Shown here: piece after piece, positions 1-10,444 of the stretch
Layout: the number at the start of each line of letters is the position of its first letter
Numbering within the stretch: the first letter of the stretch is position 1
Source of the DNA: Schistocephalus solidus
Taxonomy: Eukaryota; Platyhelminthes; Cestoda; Diphyllobothriidea; Diphyllobothriidae
NCBI GenBank assembly: GCA_017591395.1
Contig: WEDG01002568.1
Location: 1 to 64,000, forward strand
Direction: 5' to 3'
DNA: 64,000 bases
Program-made: the position numbers and the translations under genes
Notes under the pieces: generated by a model
Told to the model about the DNA's origin: nothing
Seen by the model: only the letters and a program-made list of their open reading frames with translations
Databases searched by the model: none

Positions 1-1995
1 CCCGCGGTGTATGTTGAATAACTAAAGGTAATGAAGAAAATGCGCCGTTTCCGTTTTCAGCGTTCTACCGACACCAAACATAAGATCACAGAAGGCGAAT
101 TCTTCCCATTACGCTTCGAAGAGGCTATTGTACGAGGCGAGCAGCGCCCTATTATCGCATTGATTATATACGGCTGAACGGAAGAGCATAAAGTTCGTCT
201 CACTTCGCTTCTTCCAACTTCAGATATTCTTCGATCATTTATCTAAGTCGACGGATTTCTATTTACGATACCGCCATGAACACGCACGATTTACAACTTC
301 TTAATGCAAAGAAATATCAGCGCTGGCTGTGATGATATCGTGCTCAATAACGAACAAAGTAAAGCTCAGTTAGTCGGTTAGTAGCGTCGACTGTCGCGTC
401 ATTGAGATCCCGATATTGTGCCTAATGATACAGGCGCTTGCGTGATTAACCGAAGCTGGTTGGTATCCATTTCAACTGACCGATATTTCCATGAATGGGG
501 ACTGGCGCCATTATAAGAAGAGTCAGTACAGCCAGCCATCGTTGGTTATTGCCGCAGAATTTTGCAGGTAATCGTACCGTCATTATCGACGATATTTCGG
601 ATTATCGCCCGCCGAACTATGTCGCCTGATCTGTTCCGTTTATGTATAACATCTCTTTAATCGTCGCGTTTCAGATATACTACCGATACCAACACGCAAT
701 CATCCGGTGGTTGCATCTATCCGTTCATTGATCGGTACAACATAGCCGGACCAGATACACCAGATGACGTACATAATGTTCTTAAGCCGAATTATATGGG
801 TTGGTAATCGACAAAGACTGTCAGCGCCGAAACCGGTCAGCAGGCCTTCGTTTTCGCCAGCCCGCCCGATTTTGTTCGATAATCATGGGCCAGAGGCCGT
901 GATCATTGCGCCAGTTACTGAAGGTTCAAAGCTGTCAGGTATGCCATTGATTGGCTTTGCAGCGATGTACCCAGATCACGAAATTCCGTAGTTTTCGGAA
1001 CAGCTTCACTTTGTCGACAAACGCAGAGTTCAGTTTTGAAAGTGCTGCCAGTATTGTCGTTCGCAGAGTCAAATATCGTCTTCTTACCATATTAGTCATC
1101 GCAAACCATTATTGCGTTTTCTCCTATATCGATTATTTTCGACGAAGTCGTATATAAAACATACATCTTTTCGCCAATCGCTGGATATCACCGGTGGACA
1201 TAACCAAAGATGATAAAACATTAGTAGGCACGCAACGCAAGTGATACTGGTTACAAATACGCATCCTGAATAATCAACATGCCAGCAGCCTTTACACCGA
1301 CAGCATCACTGCAAACCGATCACGGCCGCCACTTTCCTGCCTGCGACCACTATAACTTCAGCAATAACATACGCCCAGCCGCTTCAATGATTAACTTCAT
1401 TGCAGAGACGTTCGCTGTGGCAGACCGAAATGTTCGGTTCGTCGGGCTTCGGTTAATGCATTGCTTGGCCGCCATATGGTGACTGGCCCAGTTCACGCGT
1501 AATCAGTGTCAATAACAAAGAATGCCAATATATAATAACTGCAGGCGGATCAGTGAACGTCTTCGCGCTATCATACGCGAATAAACAAACAGCCACCAGC
1601 AAAATTCGAGCAATGGGAAGTTGTTGTGGTGACATTACCACAGGGTCAGTTGAGTTGGCTGCCATTTGATGGTGTTTTGCGACAACGATATCGTGAGTCA
1701 TCAGGTTTCATGTCGAAGCGACGCCTGTTTAATACGCTGCGCTGGTAAGCGGTATTAGCACGTTTTCGACGCGGGAGCTACGATGCTGCCGTCTGCGTTG
1801 AAGATACGGTCATTCCGATGCTCGAGTATCTCAAGGTTGGTACAATGCGTTAAATACTTTTTACCATAACCGGAGATACTGTGGGAGACAGGTCAACTGC
1901 AATGTCAACACACTGGTTTTTTCATTTATTTCAGAGAAGGTTTAAAGTTTCATACAAGGGTCGGCCGTAGATATCCAGCAAGTTGGCGTAATGAA
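1..1995. other. Unidentified CpG-rich region with only short broken reading frames
   Basis: This stretch is visibly richer in CpG and in codons such as CGC and GCG than the flatworm DNA that follows. Short runs look protein-like. One is an ATG at 31 after an AAAGGT purine run, open for about 49 codons to a TGA near 177; another is a run near 1590-1850 on the + strand. Every frame is closed within about 100 codons, so no intact gene can be called. The texture resembles decayed or error-laden bacterial or phage sequence, but I recognise no gene. It ends where the RTE-like fragment begins. It could be contamination at a contig edge, a chimeric join, or simply an unusual host segment. Confidence 0.35.
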
Positions 1996-2054
1996 TAATG
2001 ATTAGCTCGTATAACACAAGGATTGAAATCGTATCATCGACATGTTTCCCCGTA

Positions 2055-2721
2055 TCATGGACGCACCCACCGCGCTTGTAGACTTACGGTGGAGTGCGTC
2101 GGATCCCGGTGCTTTACCGCTGGAAATCTGCTGCACGTCCCAGATGGTTTCTGATATGGAATGCGGCAGAGCAACATCATTGTTCGTGTCCACATGAGGG
2201 AGCCGGTCAATGGCAGCATCGGGAGATGGCTGATGAGCAAATAAGGACACTTCTGGTGCTCGGCCCAGCTTCACTTCAGGATTTTGCGATTTTTCAATCA
2301 GCAGTGTTGTGCCGTCAGAGCTGAGCAGCGGTGCGGTCTCCTTGATACACGGGCCGTAGATGGCCTTGATGGCTTTGAATAAGTTTTTTATTTCATTGCA
2401 GTCCACATACCCCCGGATTTCCTCAGCCTTTCGGATCATCCAGGCATCCTGCATCTACCGCAGCCGTTGCTGTACAAGGCACCGGCATCTGAAGAAGGCT
2501 GCTTTGGTAGCGTCAGTCCGAAGGTCCATGTAGGCTTTGTTTAGTCTATTCTTCTCTGCAAGTAAGTTGCTGATGTCGGCGTCAATATTGTCAAACCAGT
2601 CCTGGTGTTGACGGCGTGCGCGTCCGAGGACTTCGAAGGCGGTGGACTGGATGACCTTTCGCAGTTGACACCATCGTGTCTCCACGGTAGCATTATCATC
2701 TGGAGCATGCAGGTCCTCCAT
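2055..2721 (-). pseudogene. RT N-terminal region remnant of the RTE-like element
   Basis: Two reading frames in the same phase, 2721-2455 and 2454-2055, are separated by one stop. They encode the linker and the first RT segment, including the conserved KAIKAIYGPC, APLLSSDGTTLL and SSGKAPGSDA strings. After GSDA the phase changes and similarity ends within about 40 bases. Catalytic RT motifs (A, and the xADD of motif C) are missing from this copy. Confidence 0.8.
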
Positions 2722-2841
2722 TTTCTCAGTTATTTGGTTGCCGAAATCAAAAAAAGTGAACAGGCAAATTTAATAAAAAAGTATTTAACTTACCTGGTGG
2801 CCTCTAACCTTGGGGCCTTCGTCGGGGTTGCCGTCGGAGCC

Positions 2842-3600
2842 TCATCTGGGTAGATGACGAGGCCGTGATCTGTCCAACCATCGGTATCGCGGATCGCCTT
2901 GGTTACCAGCACGTCCTGTCAATCTCGCCTCCAGACGAGAACATAGTCCAGCAGATGCAAGCGCCGCGACCGAAAGAGCATCAGCGTGGCCTTCTCCCGC
3001 GTCGAAAGGCGGAAGAAGGTGTTGGTCGGCAGGAGACGGTGTTCCGCACACGTGCGCAGAAGAATGAGGCCGTTATCGTTACAGCTACCGAGACCGTGGG
3101 GACACAGCACTCCCTGCCAGGCAGCGTGGTCCGTCCCGACGCGGGCGTTGAAGTCACCAAGGACGATTAACTTGTCCACCTTCGACACAGTCGCCAGTAA
3201 GGCGTGCAGGTCCTCGTAGAATTTTTCTTTCGCCGCATCAGAGCTAGTCATTGGGGAGCGTAGACGTTGATGATGGTGGCAAACTGGTCTCCCCGAACAG
3301 GCAGGCGAAGGCTCATATCAGGCGATCATTGATACCCTGCGGCAGACATCCCACGATGTCGTTCCGAATGGCAAAGGCAACACCAGGAACGCGTCAGTCT
3401 GCCTATGGCCGGCCGCTCCAGAAGAAGATGTAGCCGGCACCCCTCCTCCAGCTGACCCTGCACAGATAATCAGGTCCCGCTGAGAGCAGCAATGTCTACC
3501 TTGTAGCGCGCCAGTTCCCGAGCGACTAGCGCCGTCCTCCGTTCCGACAGGTTGCTCCTAGGATTGTCTTAAAGGGAACGAACATTCCAGGCTGCTAGTG
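2842..3600 (-). pseudogene. Endonuclease domain remnant of the RTE-like element
   Basis: The frame open at 3251-2919 holds the endonuclease core [12 protein letters not shown] followed by a conserved [17 protein letters not shown] block and the LLDYVLV strand, in the order expected of retrotransposon AP-endonucleases that nick target DNA. Upstream, to about 3600, another frame gives an N-terminal LAAWNVRSL-like start with stops. No intact start or full domain remains, so the enzyme is not functional. Confidence 0.8.
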
Positions 3601-4092
3601 TGAGTGGACTCGAGCAGCCTGGAGGGTATGGCGAGGGGGATTGGGACGGGGGTATTGTTTGTTTGAGTTTTACGACCGCGTATTTTGCGATTTGCGAGCC
3701 GCGGCCGGCTGCAGAATACGTGATAACAAGCATTTGTTTAGGGCACCTTTTCTAGCCCCTTCCTCCGCGAGGAGGCAAGCAGTGTTGTCCCTTGGTCAAA
3801 CGCATCTAAGACAATATACCATAAGATTTCATGAGTTAGGACAGTAACTGTAATTGAGATACTTACATTTCTCTCATCCACCCCTCGAGCTACCGATATA
3901 GCGTGCTGGTAATTGACACTTGCAAAAACGCTGTCGCTGATTAAAAATCTCCCAGAATCACAGTGCGTCTCTCCATAGTTAATTCCAGTAGGCTACCAAA
4001 ACTACCAGGCCAAGAAGTCCTCATAAGTATGGCGGCTACAACCAAAGCTGTTATAAAGTAACTTGAAATCGAACAATGTAAAGGGAGCTTAC

Positions 4093-4681
4093 GCGACCGC
4101 CTTGAAATAAAATTTGTGCCAGGCAGAGTGTTGCGACCCACGCTTCTGCCGACAGACGAGGAACTTGGTGAGAGCTGCCGCTGCCGTTTATAGCGGTCTC
4201 TCTCAGGTCGCCCACCCTCTCCAAAGACTTGCGGGGAGAAGCGCGAGTCTAGCCTGGAGAGACGGTAGGAGGCGTCTGCAGTGGCAGGTCTTTCCAGAGG
4301 TAGAGTTCTACTCTGGGCAAAGGCACCAACGGGTGTGTCGATGTCACGGCGTGGCCTGTGTTTACTGGCCTCAGAGCGCATGTATCTGCTGCCACCTGGA
4401 GGGAGGTGGTCGGCGCCCTGCTGTTGTTGCTGCTGCAAAGACTGAAGTTCCTCAGTGCTAGTCACTGCCGTGAGACCCTGTTCCGCTAGGCGTAGGTAGG
4501 AGATTGGGTACTGGCGGCCGTAGTCAACACCTGGAGGGCAGATTCGGCGGGAAGAGCCGTAGAACAAGGTGGATGTACCGCCGGAGAGTGTTTGCACCAT
4601 GGAGGGAGTGGTGAGGGCGCCGTCAGTTGCGTAACTTGCAGGTAGAGAAAAGCCACGGAAGGCTGAGTTGGCGCTCGTGGC
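4093..4681 (-). CDS. Internal coding exon of an unrecognised host gene
   Basis: On the minus strand a 589-nt open exon is bounded by an excellent acceptor (a long T/G-rich pyrimidine tract, then CATGCAG before base 4681) and a GTAAGC donor at 4092-4091. It starts in phase 0 and ends one base into a codon. Codons favour C or G at third positions and no stop interrupts 196 codons. The product is low-complexity and polar: a Ser/Thr/Gly-rich start, a CPPGVDYGRQYPISYLR segment, a six- to seven-residue Gln run, then Arg/Ser/Pro-rich sequence. I recognise no domain. It may be a disordered segment of a cytoskeletal, RNA-binding or signalling protein. Flanking exons should lie above 4700 and below 4090, and the RTE-like fragment would sit in the downstream intron. 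Confidence 0.65.
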
Positions 4682-4719
4682 CTGCATGAGTAGAAAAAAC
4701 CAAAAACAAAACAAATGTG

Positions 4720-7700
4720 ATATTGACAGTGGTTTTCAAATTTCAGGCAGCAAATCTGTTTATACAACCAAAACCTTTTTAGTACTAGGAAGTAAATCCT
4801 GTGCAAACTGGGGGAAGGAAGGATCTGAGGAAAATATCGCTATCTACTACCCTACGTTATGCATTTTCCCAGTTAACTTTGATTGCCTGTTGACCCTTTT
4901 CGTTTAGTATGCCTCTCAGTCTGTGAACTGTATTTCGCGCAAGAGCACTGGGACATTTTGCATAACTTCTGTGGAAGATAGGTAGAAAAAAACCGACCCG
5001 TCTGTGTCTTTAGTTCAAAAAGTACATGTCCACTGGCCTTCCGTTACAACTGTTCTGGTTGATATCCAATAAAAAGCAGTTGGAAGCGACGAAAGTGTAT
5101 GTTTTATGCCATATTTTTGAGCTTACTTAAAACAACTATCAACCCGGTTCAAAGAAAATGATGTCCTCTGGGAGAGAAAAGCAGCGTATGTGGTTTTACG
5201 GTGGCAATATGACAAGAAAGAAGGCACCTGAACATGGAAATAAACACCAGCTCATAACCCACAAAATCCGAACGTGACCAGCCTACAATACAAGCCTCTG
5301 CTGATGCTATTAAAGCTCCTTTTCGAGTCGATGAGGACTCTGCCATAGAGAGCTTATGGACTTGGAAGACATTCCGTTGGGCGGGGTTTGGCAAGAGGAG
5401 GGCAGAATGCGTGAGAAAATGCCCAGTGAGTAACGTGTTCCGAAAAGGAAGGCTTATGGGCCTTGTTCCTACAGCTTTATTGACTGTGGTCAAAAGCTGT
5501 AAACCTTACGCCGGAGCGCCGACAATTATGGCAATGATCTGGAGGACACAGAATTACGTTTTATCGTCCCTATAACATAGGTTCTACTCCGAAAACGCAC
5601 TAGCACGTTAAGTCGGTTCCTGCGGCCACACGAAGAGACAAAGCGCCTGTCAACTCCATCATAAAACCGTAGAAAGTTGCAAAATATGCCGCTAGTATTT
5701 ACCTACTATCTGTGCCAGCAGATTGACTGGAAGAAACTTCCAGTATAGCGAAGCAAAACATGATCGAGGTTTTCAAACAGGTGGTTTCTCAGTCAAAGTA
5801 GACGGGTGTATCTAAAACACACGTGATCACATAATGTCTATGGCCATGACCATATCCAGACAAAATAATAATTTAAAGTTGGCTCAATAACGCCAAACAA
5901 AATTACAAAACTGTTGAATATCACTAATTGAGTTTCATGCCAATGTAGAGAGCATAAGTCTCTCTTATAATTTGTCCAGTCGTTTATAAATATAACCCAC
6001 AGAGAGGAGACGTGAATGGAATAATCGTTTCCCTTGATTTATTTACCGTTTTCTAACTCAACTATAGAATAATTCCAAACATGATGGTTCCAATTCAAGA
6101 CAAGAGAGCCTCAGAGAGTTGCGAACACGTTGTGTATTTTCTGAGAATCATCCCATCTTTCCTGAGCTGGGTGACGTTTAGACCGGACTCACTTTCCTTC
6201 CTAGTGCTTATCTGCGAAGGAAAGAACTCGAAGCCATAAAACCCTATGTGCTCTCTTTCTCGCTGTTTTTCTTCAATGCCGGACAAATTTCTGTATAGGG
6301 TCTATGCTCTCTGGATGATTGCGTGTCACTAGTGCCGGTGAGTGGCGTTCAGGGGTGTGAAACAAAGTCGCGCGCGTGGGCAACCGCAATCGAGGGGTAA
6401 GAGAGAGAGGGCCGATCAGAAGGAACGGCCAGGAGTGACACTGCCAATGTAAAGGTCACCGGTAATTCCAATGCCATGAGAACATTAACGGTAATTAAAG
6501 GGTCGTGATGCCTGCTTAAATAGCCGCCAATCTCTAGAACGGGGCGAGACTAAAGTCAAAACATTTTCGAATTGAGGGGTCAGCGAAGCATGAGATAAAA
6601 TATCGCAAACAGACCATATGCGTGTAGGAGATAATGGCTTGTTTTGCAGTTGCTCGCTTTTGTTTTCGAGATAGTGAAACGCGACGCACACTGCAAAATT
6701 CATTGTGTCATCGGTCCTTGGATGTGGGCTGTTAATAAACTCAGCAGGGTAACACTGTAAGCTTAAAGGCCACAGGCAATTCGTAACTGATAAAACTCTC
6801 CCCAGCCAGACGTTAAAAACCTGCCTTTCACAATGTATCTGTGAATGCGCTGGCGAGTTATTCTTCTTATATAAATGGCATAATTCACACATTTACCAGT
6901 CCCATTCATAGCTGAAAGTGCAAGATTAGCGATTAATCTGGAAGCGCAAATAAACAATCAATCATTTGAAGCTGAGAGTAGTTACGAAAAGCGAAAGAAC
7001 ACTTCGAGTCATCGAAATCATCTCGTAAAGCGTGCATAATCTGGTGCGAAACAAACTCAAATAGCTCAAATTCCTCTTTAATATGGGACAGGTCCTGCGG
7101 GAGATGTATATAGCTAGTAACGACGCCCATAAGACAACGAATCGGCCTTGCGTAACAGTCTCTTCAGGAAAGAACATATGCACAGAAATGAAGCTGACAA
7201 CCTGTTAACTCTTGGCAGGCTTCTACTACTTTGTTCATTTATGCTACAAACGGGAGGCTCGACGGGCGTTTCCACCTCCATCCGCACAACACAGCCAGCG
7301 CACTTTTTGACCAGAAATTTGGGCAGCGCATCGACAACCGACAAAGGAACGCTTTGCGCGACAAAAGTAGATCGGTGGACTGTTTTGGCTAAGGTAAGAG
7401 GCATGAGTGACTCCAGAACACCAATAAACGAGCATGTGTTCACTTTTGTAATATTTACTTCAAGGCCAGTATAGCCGCGCGTGGGAACGCTTTAGTAAAA
7501 CATGTCAGATCAGAAAAATCGACTAAGATCGTAGTTAGGACTTAATCAGAGAATAGAGAGTATTGGAAGCTGGGCGGTGGGCTAAATAAGGAGGTCCCGG
7601 AGGATTCCGAAAGATTCGTGTCGAGAGAAGGGGATAAGGCGGGAGGACACAAGAAGTGCATGCAGTTAATCGAACTTTGGCCAAAGGTAAGCGACGGTTC

Positions 7701-10265
7701 TGCTATCTTTAGCGCTACAAGACCGGCTCTGCAACCTGATGGCAACCATTGCTGCTGCTGCTAGCAGCCACTGGTGCTGAGTGGTTTCGTGGAATTTCAG
7801 TTGGACCATAAAAATTACCCGGGTAGACATCTTTGTTCAAAGGTACGCGCGGGAAAACCAACATACATGTGTGAGGAGTGGTGTTGTTTATGCCACTTAT
7901 CGCTCGTATCCCGGCAGCCATGCCGGAAGTTGTTCTCGTACTCATTTAGATAGGCACCCACCTCGCGCGATCAATACGAATCGTGCTTCATAGGAGCAGA
8001 GTGCGCACTGCGGTGCATAAGTGAGCTGTGAACCTATCCTTATCTCCGGCTGCTTGATGAATAATACGAGAGCCCATGCTGCTGGTAAGGTTCATGAGAT
8101 GGGTTGGTCAAAGTCGCTTCTCAGGGAGTTCATTGAAAAACTAATCGTACAATAAAATATTCAAAAAGGAAAAGAAATACATAATGGAAAAGCATTCGCA
8201 ATATTCTTACTTCTCAAGCGCGTTTGCTCTGTTCTCTTGATATGTTTAAGCTATCAACAACCGGATTGTTGTCAGTATGTAAAGAGCGATAAATAGAACA
8301 GCTGAGAAGCGTTTTACAAGAACCAGCATGTTACAAGGAAACTGGATGTGGGAAAAGCGGTAAATTTGTTTGACGACATTGTTGCAAAGTGCGGTCATGC
8401 GGCATTTAACCGTACCTTTTGGATTATTCGAGACCTGCATCGTTCAAATCTCTCTCTGCATTATTTGCGTTCGCTGCCCCAGAAGTCAGCTTCTCATGGC
8501 GAGCGGGCCGGGCAGACTCATATACTGTCTGTGAACATACAGCGAAGTTTCAACGTGAGATTCAATGAATAGAGCGCTTGCTGTAGTAGGTGCAGAACGA
8601 GGTTCGCGCGCGCTGCTTAATTCCACTTCCCCTCTTCACGTCAGCTGACACCTTTGCACTGCTTCATAATCAGTTACATCAATCGTCCAGGAGTTGTTTC
8701 TGTAAATTTACAAGAGCGATAGCAAAAACAACGTTCGTCTACTTCACTTCAACCTACGGGTGCAGGGGCTAATGAAAGTCCTGAACATTCCTGCGTCCAT
8801 GTTAAAGGTTCACTCTTACTTCTCACGAAACCACAGGCCTTTATGAAAGGCCAATGGACTCTCTTTTTCTAGACTGAGAAGCCCATTTTGTATTTACAGC
8901 AAAAATTTCTTCAGCCTACTATAGATGACACGTAGTGCGCGATTATTTCATACAGTACTAGCAGACATTGGGACAACTGGCATTTGGTTATCAAGTCAAA
9001 TGGCGATCATTCGATTTGGCTCACTTTTCGTGCAACATACAGCCGAAGTCAACGCGAAACCAAGTATAGATGACAGTAGGATAACAAGCCCGTGATTCGT
9101 GGTTAAGCGTTGATTTAAAGTTCAGTAACTGAAGATTCCATGCACAGATCCCAGATTATCCAAACCCGGCTTTACGTATGCTTGGGCTGAAGACGCCGGA
9201 TACTACGGAAACGAACACCCAGTCACTCGTCTCTGCCCGTACTCCCTCCTGCGTTATTTTGTTTGTTTCATGAACTAACTACCGGCAACAGCGACTGGTA
9301 TTTCTCGCTCCCGCACTAAGGTTGAATCACGCAAGACTCCGCTTTTTCCTTTTCCTTTCATCCTCTAGTGCACTTTCACACCAGAGTGCACCTACAAAAT
9401 TATGTGAATTCAGGACATGCACGTGCCTGCAGCAGTGCCCTTCAAGGTCGTGCGATAGCCATGAGCAGGCGACACTTTTACCTTAGCATTGATGAGCTGC
9501 GTGGAGATGAAGACAGCGGAAATGGACAACACTCATTCACGTGCAAAAATTAGTGTGCTGTGACATCGTTTGGTGCGAACCTGATTGGTCTTAAGGGCTA
9601 CAACATAAATTCACAAGTATACGTTTGCCTTGCGAGATTCTCATCGCTTCTGTAGGTGGGCTTCTGTCTATCCTGTTGGCATTTGCCCCCTTCGTCTTAT
9701 TTGAGCTTGAATTATACCAAGAAACTGGGTCAGCTTTTTCCCTCCCTACTGTCCTGGACATAATCTTTCGATTCCTAACTGATTCGTTGTACATAACATA
9801 TTTTCACCAGGATAGAACATGCTCCTTCATTCTTTGCCACTACTCCTCATTCGCACCAACTTTTAGCTAAGTGTTTCCTACGGAGGGGTTCAAGGAGGAT
9901 ACTCTCTAGTTCACCACCATAAAGTTCTACACTTAAAAGCTCTATATTTTTTAGGTATTTTTGGAGATGAAAGCACTAACATCAAGGTAAAGTCCGATGA
10001 GCTCTTTTCGCTCCTTTCGGCATTCCGAATGCATTCTCCGTTCCCTACAGGGTTATGCGATGTCAAAAATGGGCAGTCTTGAGGCCAACCAATAAAGCAC
10101 AGGAGTGCATGATGGTCAATATTGGAAAGCAGTGGGCGATAGATTCCTACCAATAGCGAACAGGTTTATGACTAAAAACGATTCACTAAATGAAAGCTTT
10201 GGAGGACACTGGAATAGAAACCCCCGTTATACAGGTTGCTAAACCAAAACTTAGCCCTACCCTTA
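4720..10265. other. Unassigned intergenic or intronic DNA
   Basis: I see no supported gene, RNA or recognisable transposon. Open frames of up to 135 codons (for example 6485-6892 on the minus strand, and overlapping frames on both strands around 7114-7474) lack conserved motifs, splice-site framing or codon bias. It may contain introns of the gene whose exon lies at 4093-4681. Confidence 0.5.
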
Positions 10266-10269
10266 ATCT

Positions 10270-10440
10270 CGTTGGAATTTAAAAAAACTGGAGTATATGA
10301 CAGAAAGCACACAGGGATTTCTGGGGCCCACTGATGAGTCGCACCTCTTGCAGCTGTGCCATGAAGCGGCAGAATATCGGCAAAACATGTGTCTGGGTTT
10401 TTAGCCAGTACCCGTGCTGCCAGTATGGCAAATAATTTCA
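10270..10440 (+). ncRNA. Decayed single copy of the 353-bp hammerhead repeat
   Basis: About 170 bases align by eye to one unit of the 29-32 kb array, including the ACTGGAGTATATGACAGAAA segment before the ribozyme. The CTGATGA box is at 10331-10337. The CCCA/TGGG stem I bases (10327-10330 and 10394-10397) and the GTC cleavage triplet before TGGG survive. The GAAA box is lost: the G at its first position reads A (10382), and stem II no longer pairs well. This is therefore a solitary, inactive relic of the same family, not part of a tandem array. Confidence 0.6.
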
Positions 10441-10444
10441 AAAG

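Larger units (their letters stand above)
2050..3600 (-). mobile_element. RTE-like non-LTR retrotransposon fragment (endonuclease plus start of RT)
   Basis: Read on the minus strand, this is the 5' two thirds of a non-LTR element: an AP-endonuclease-like domain from about 3600, a linker with a RARRQHQDWFD block, and the N-terminal part of a reverse transcriptase. The RT similarity stops near 2050, shortly after the GKAPGSDA block, so the catalytic RT motifs are absent. The linker at about 2740-2900 has several stops and a change of frame, and a further in-frame stop lies at 2455. The family is one I associate with diphyllobothriid tapeworm genomes. The fragment at 33000-34430 appears to be the complementary 3' portion of the same kind of element. 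Confidence 0.85.

Noticed and set aside
5149..5493. 114-codon frame on the minus strand
   Set aside because: No domain, signal or splice support.
6485..6892. 135-codon frame on the minus strand
   Set aside because: Amino-acid composition is unpatterned and shadow frames run alongside; nothing supports translation.
7114..7474. Overlapping frames of 108-109 codons on both strands
   Set aside because: No conserved motif, no splice framing and no codon bias. Opposite-strand frames of equal length suggest chance.
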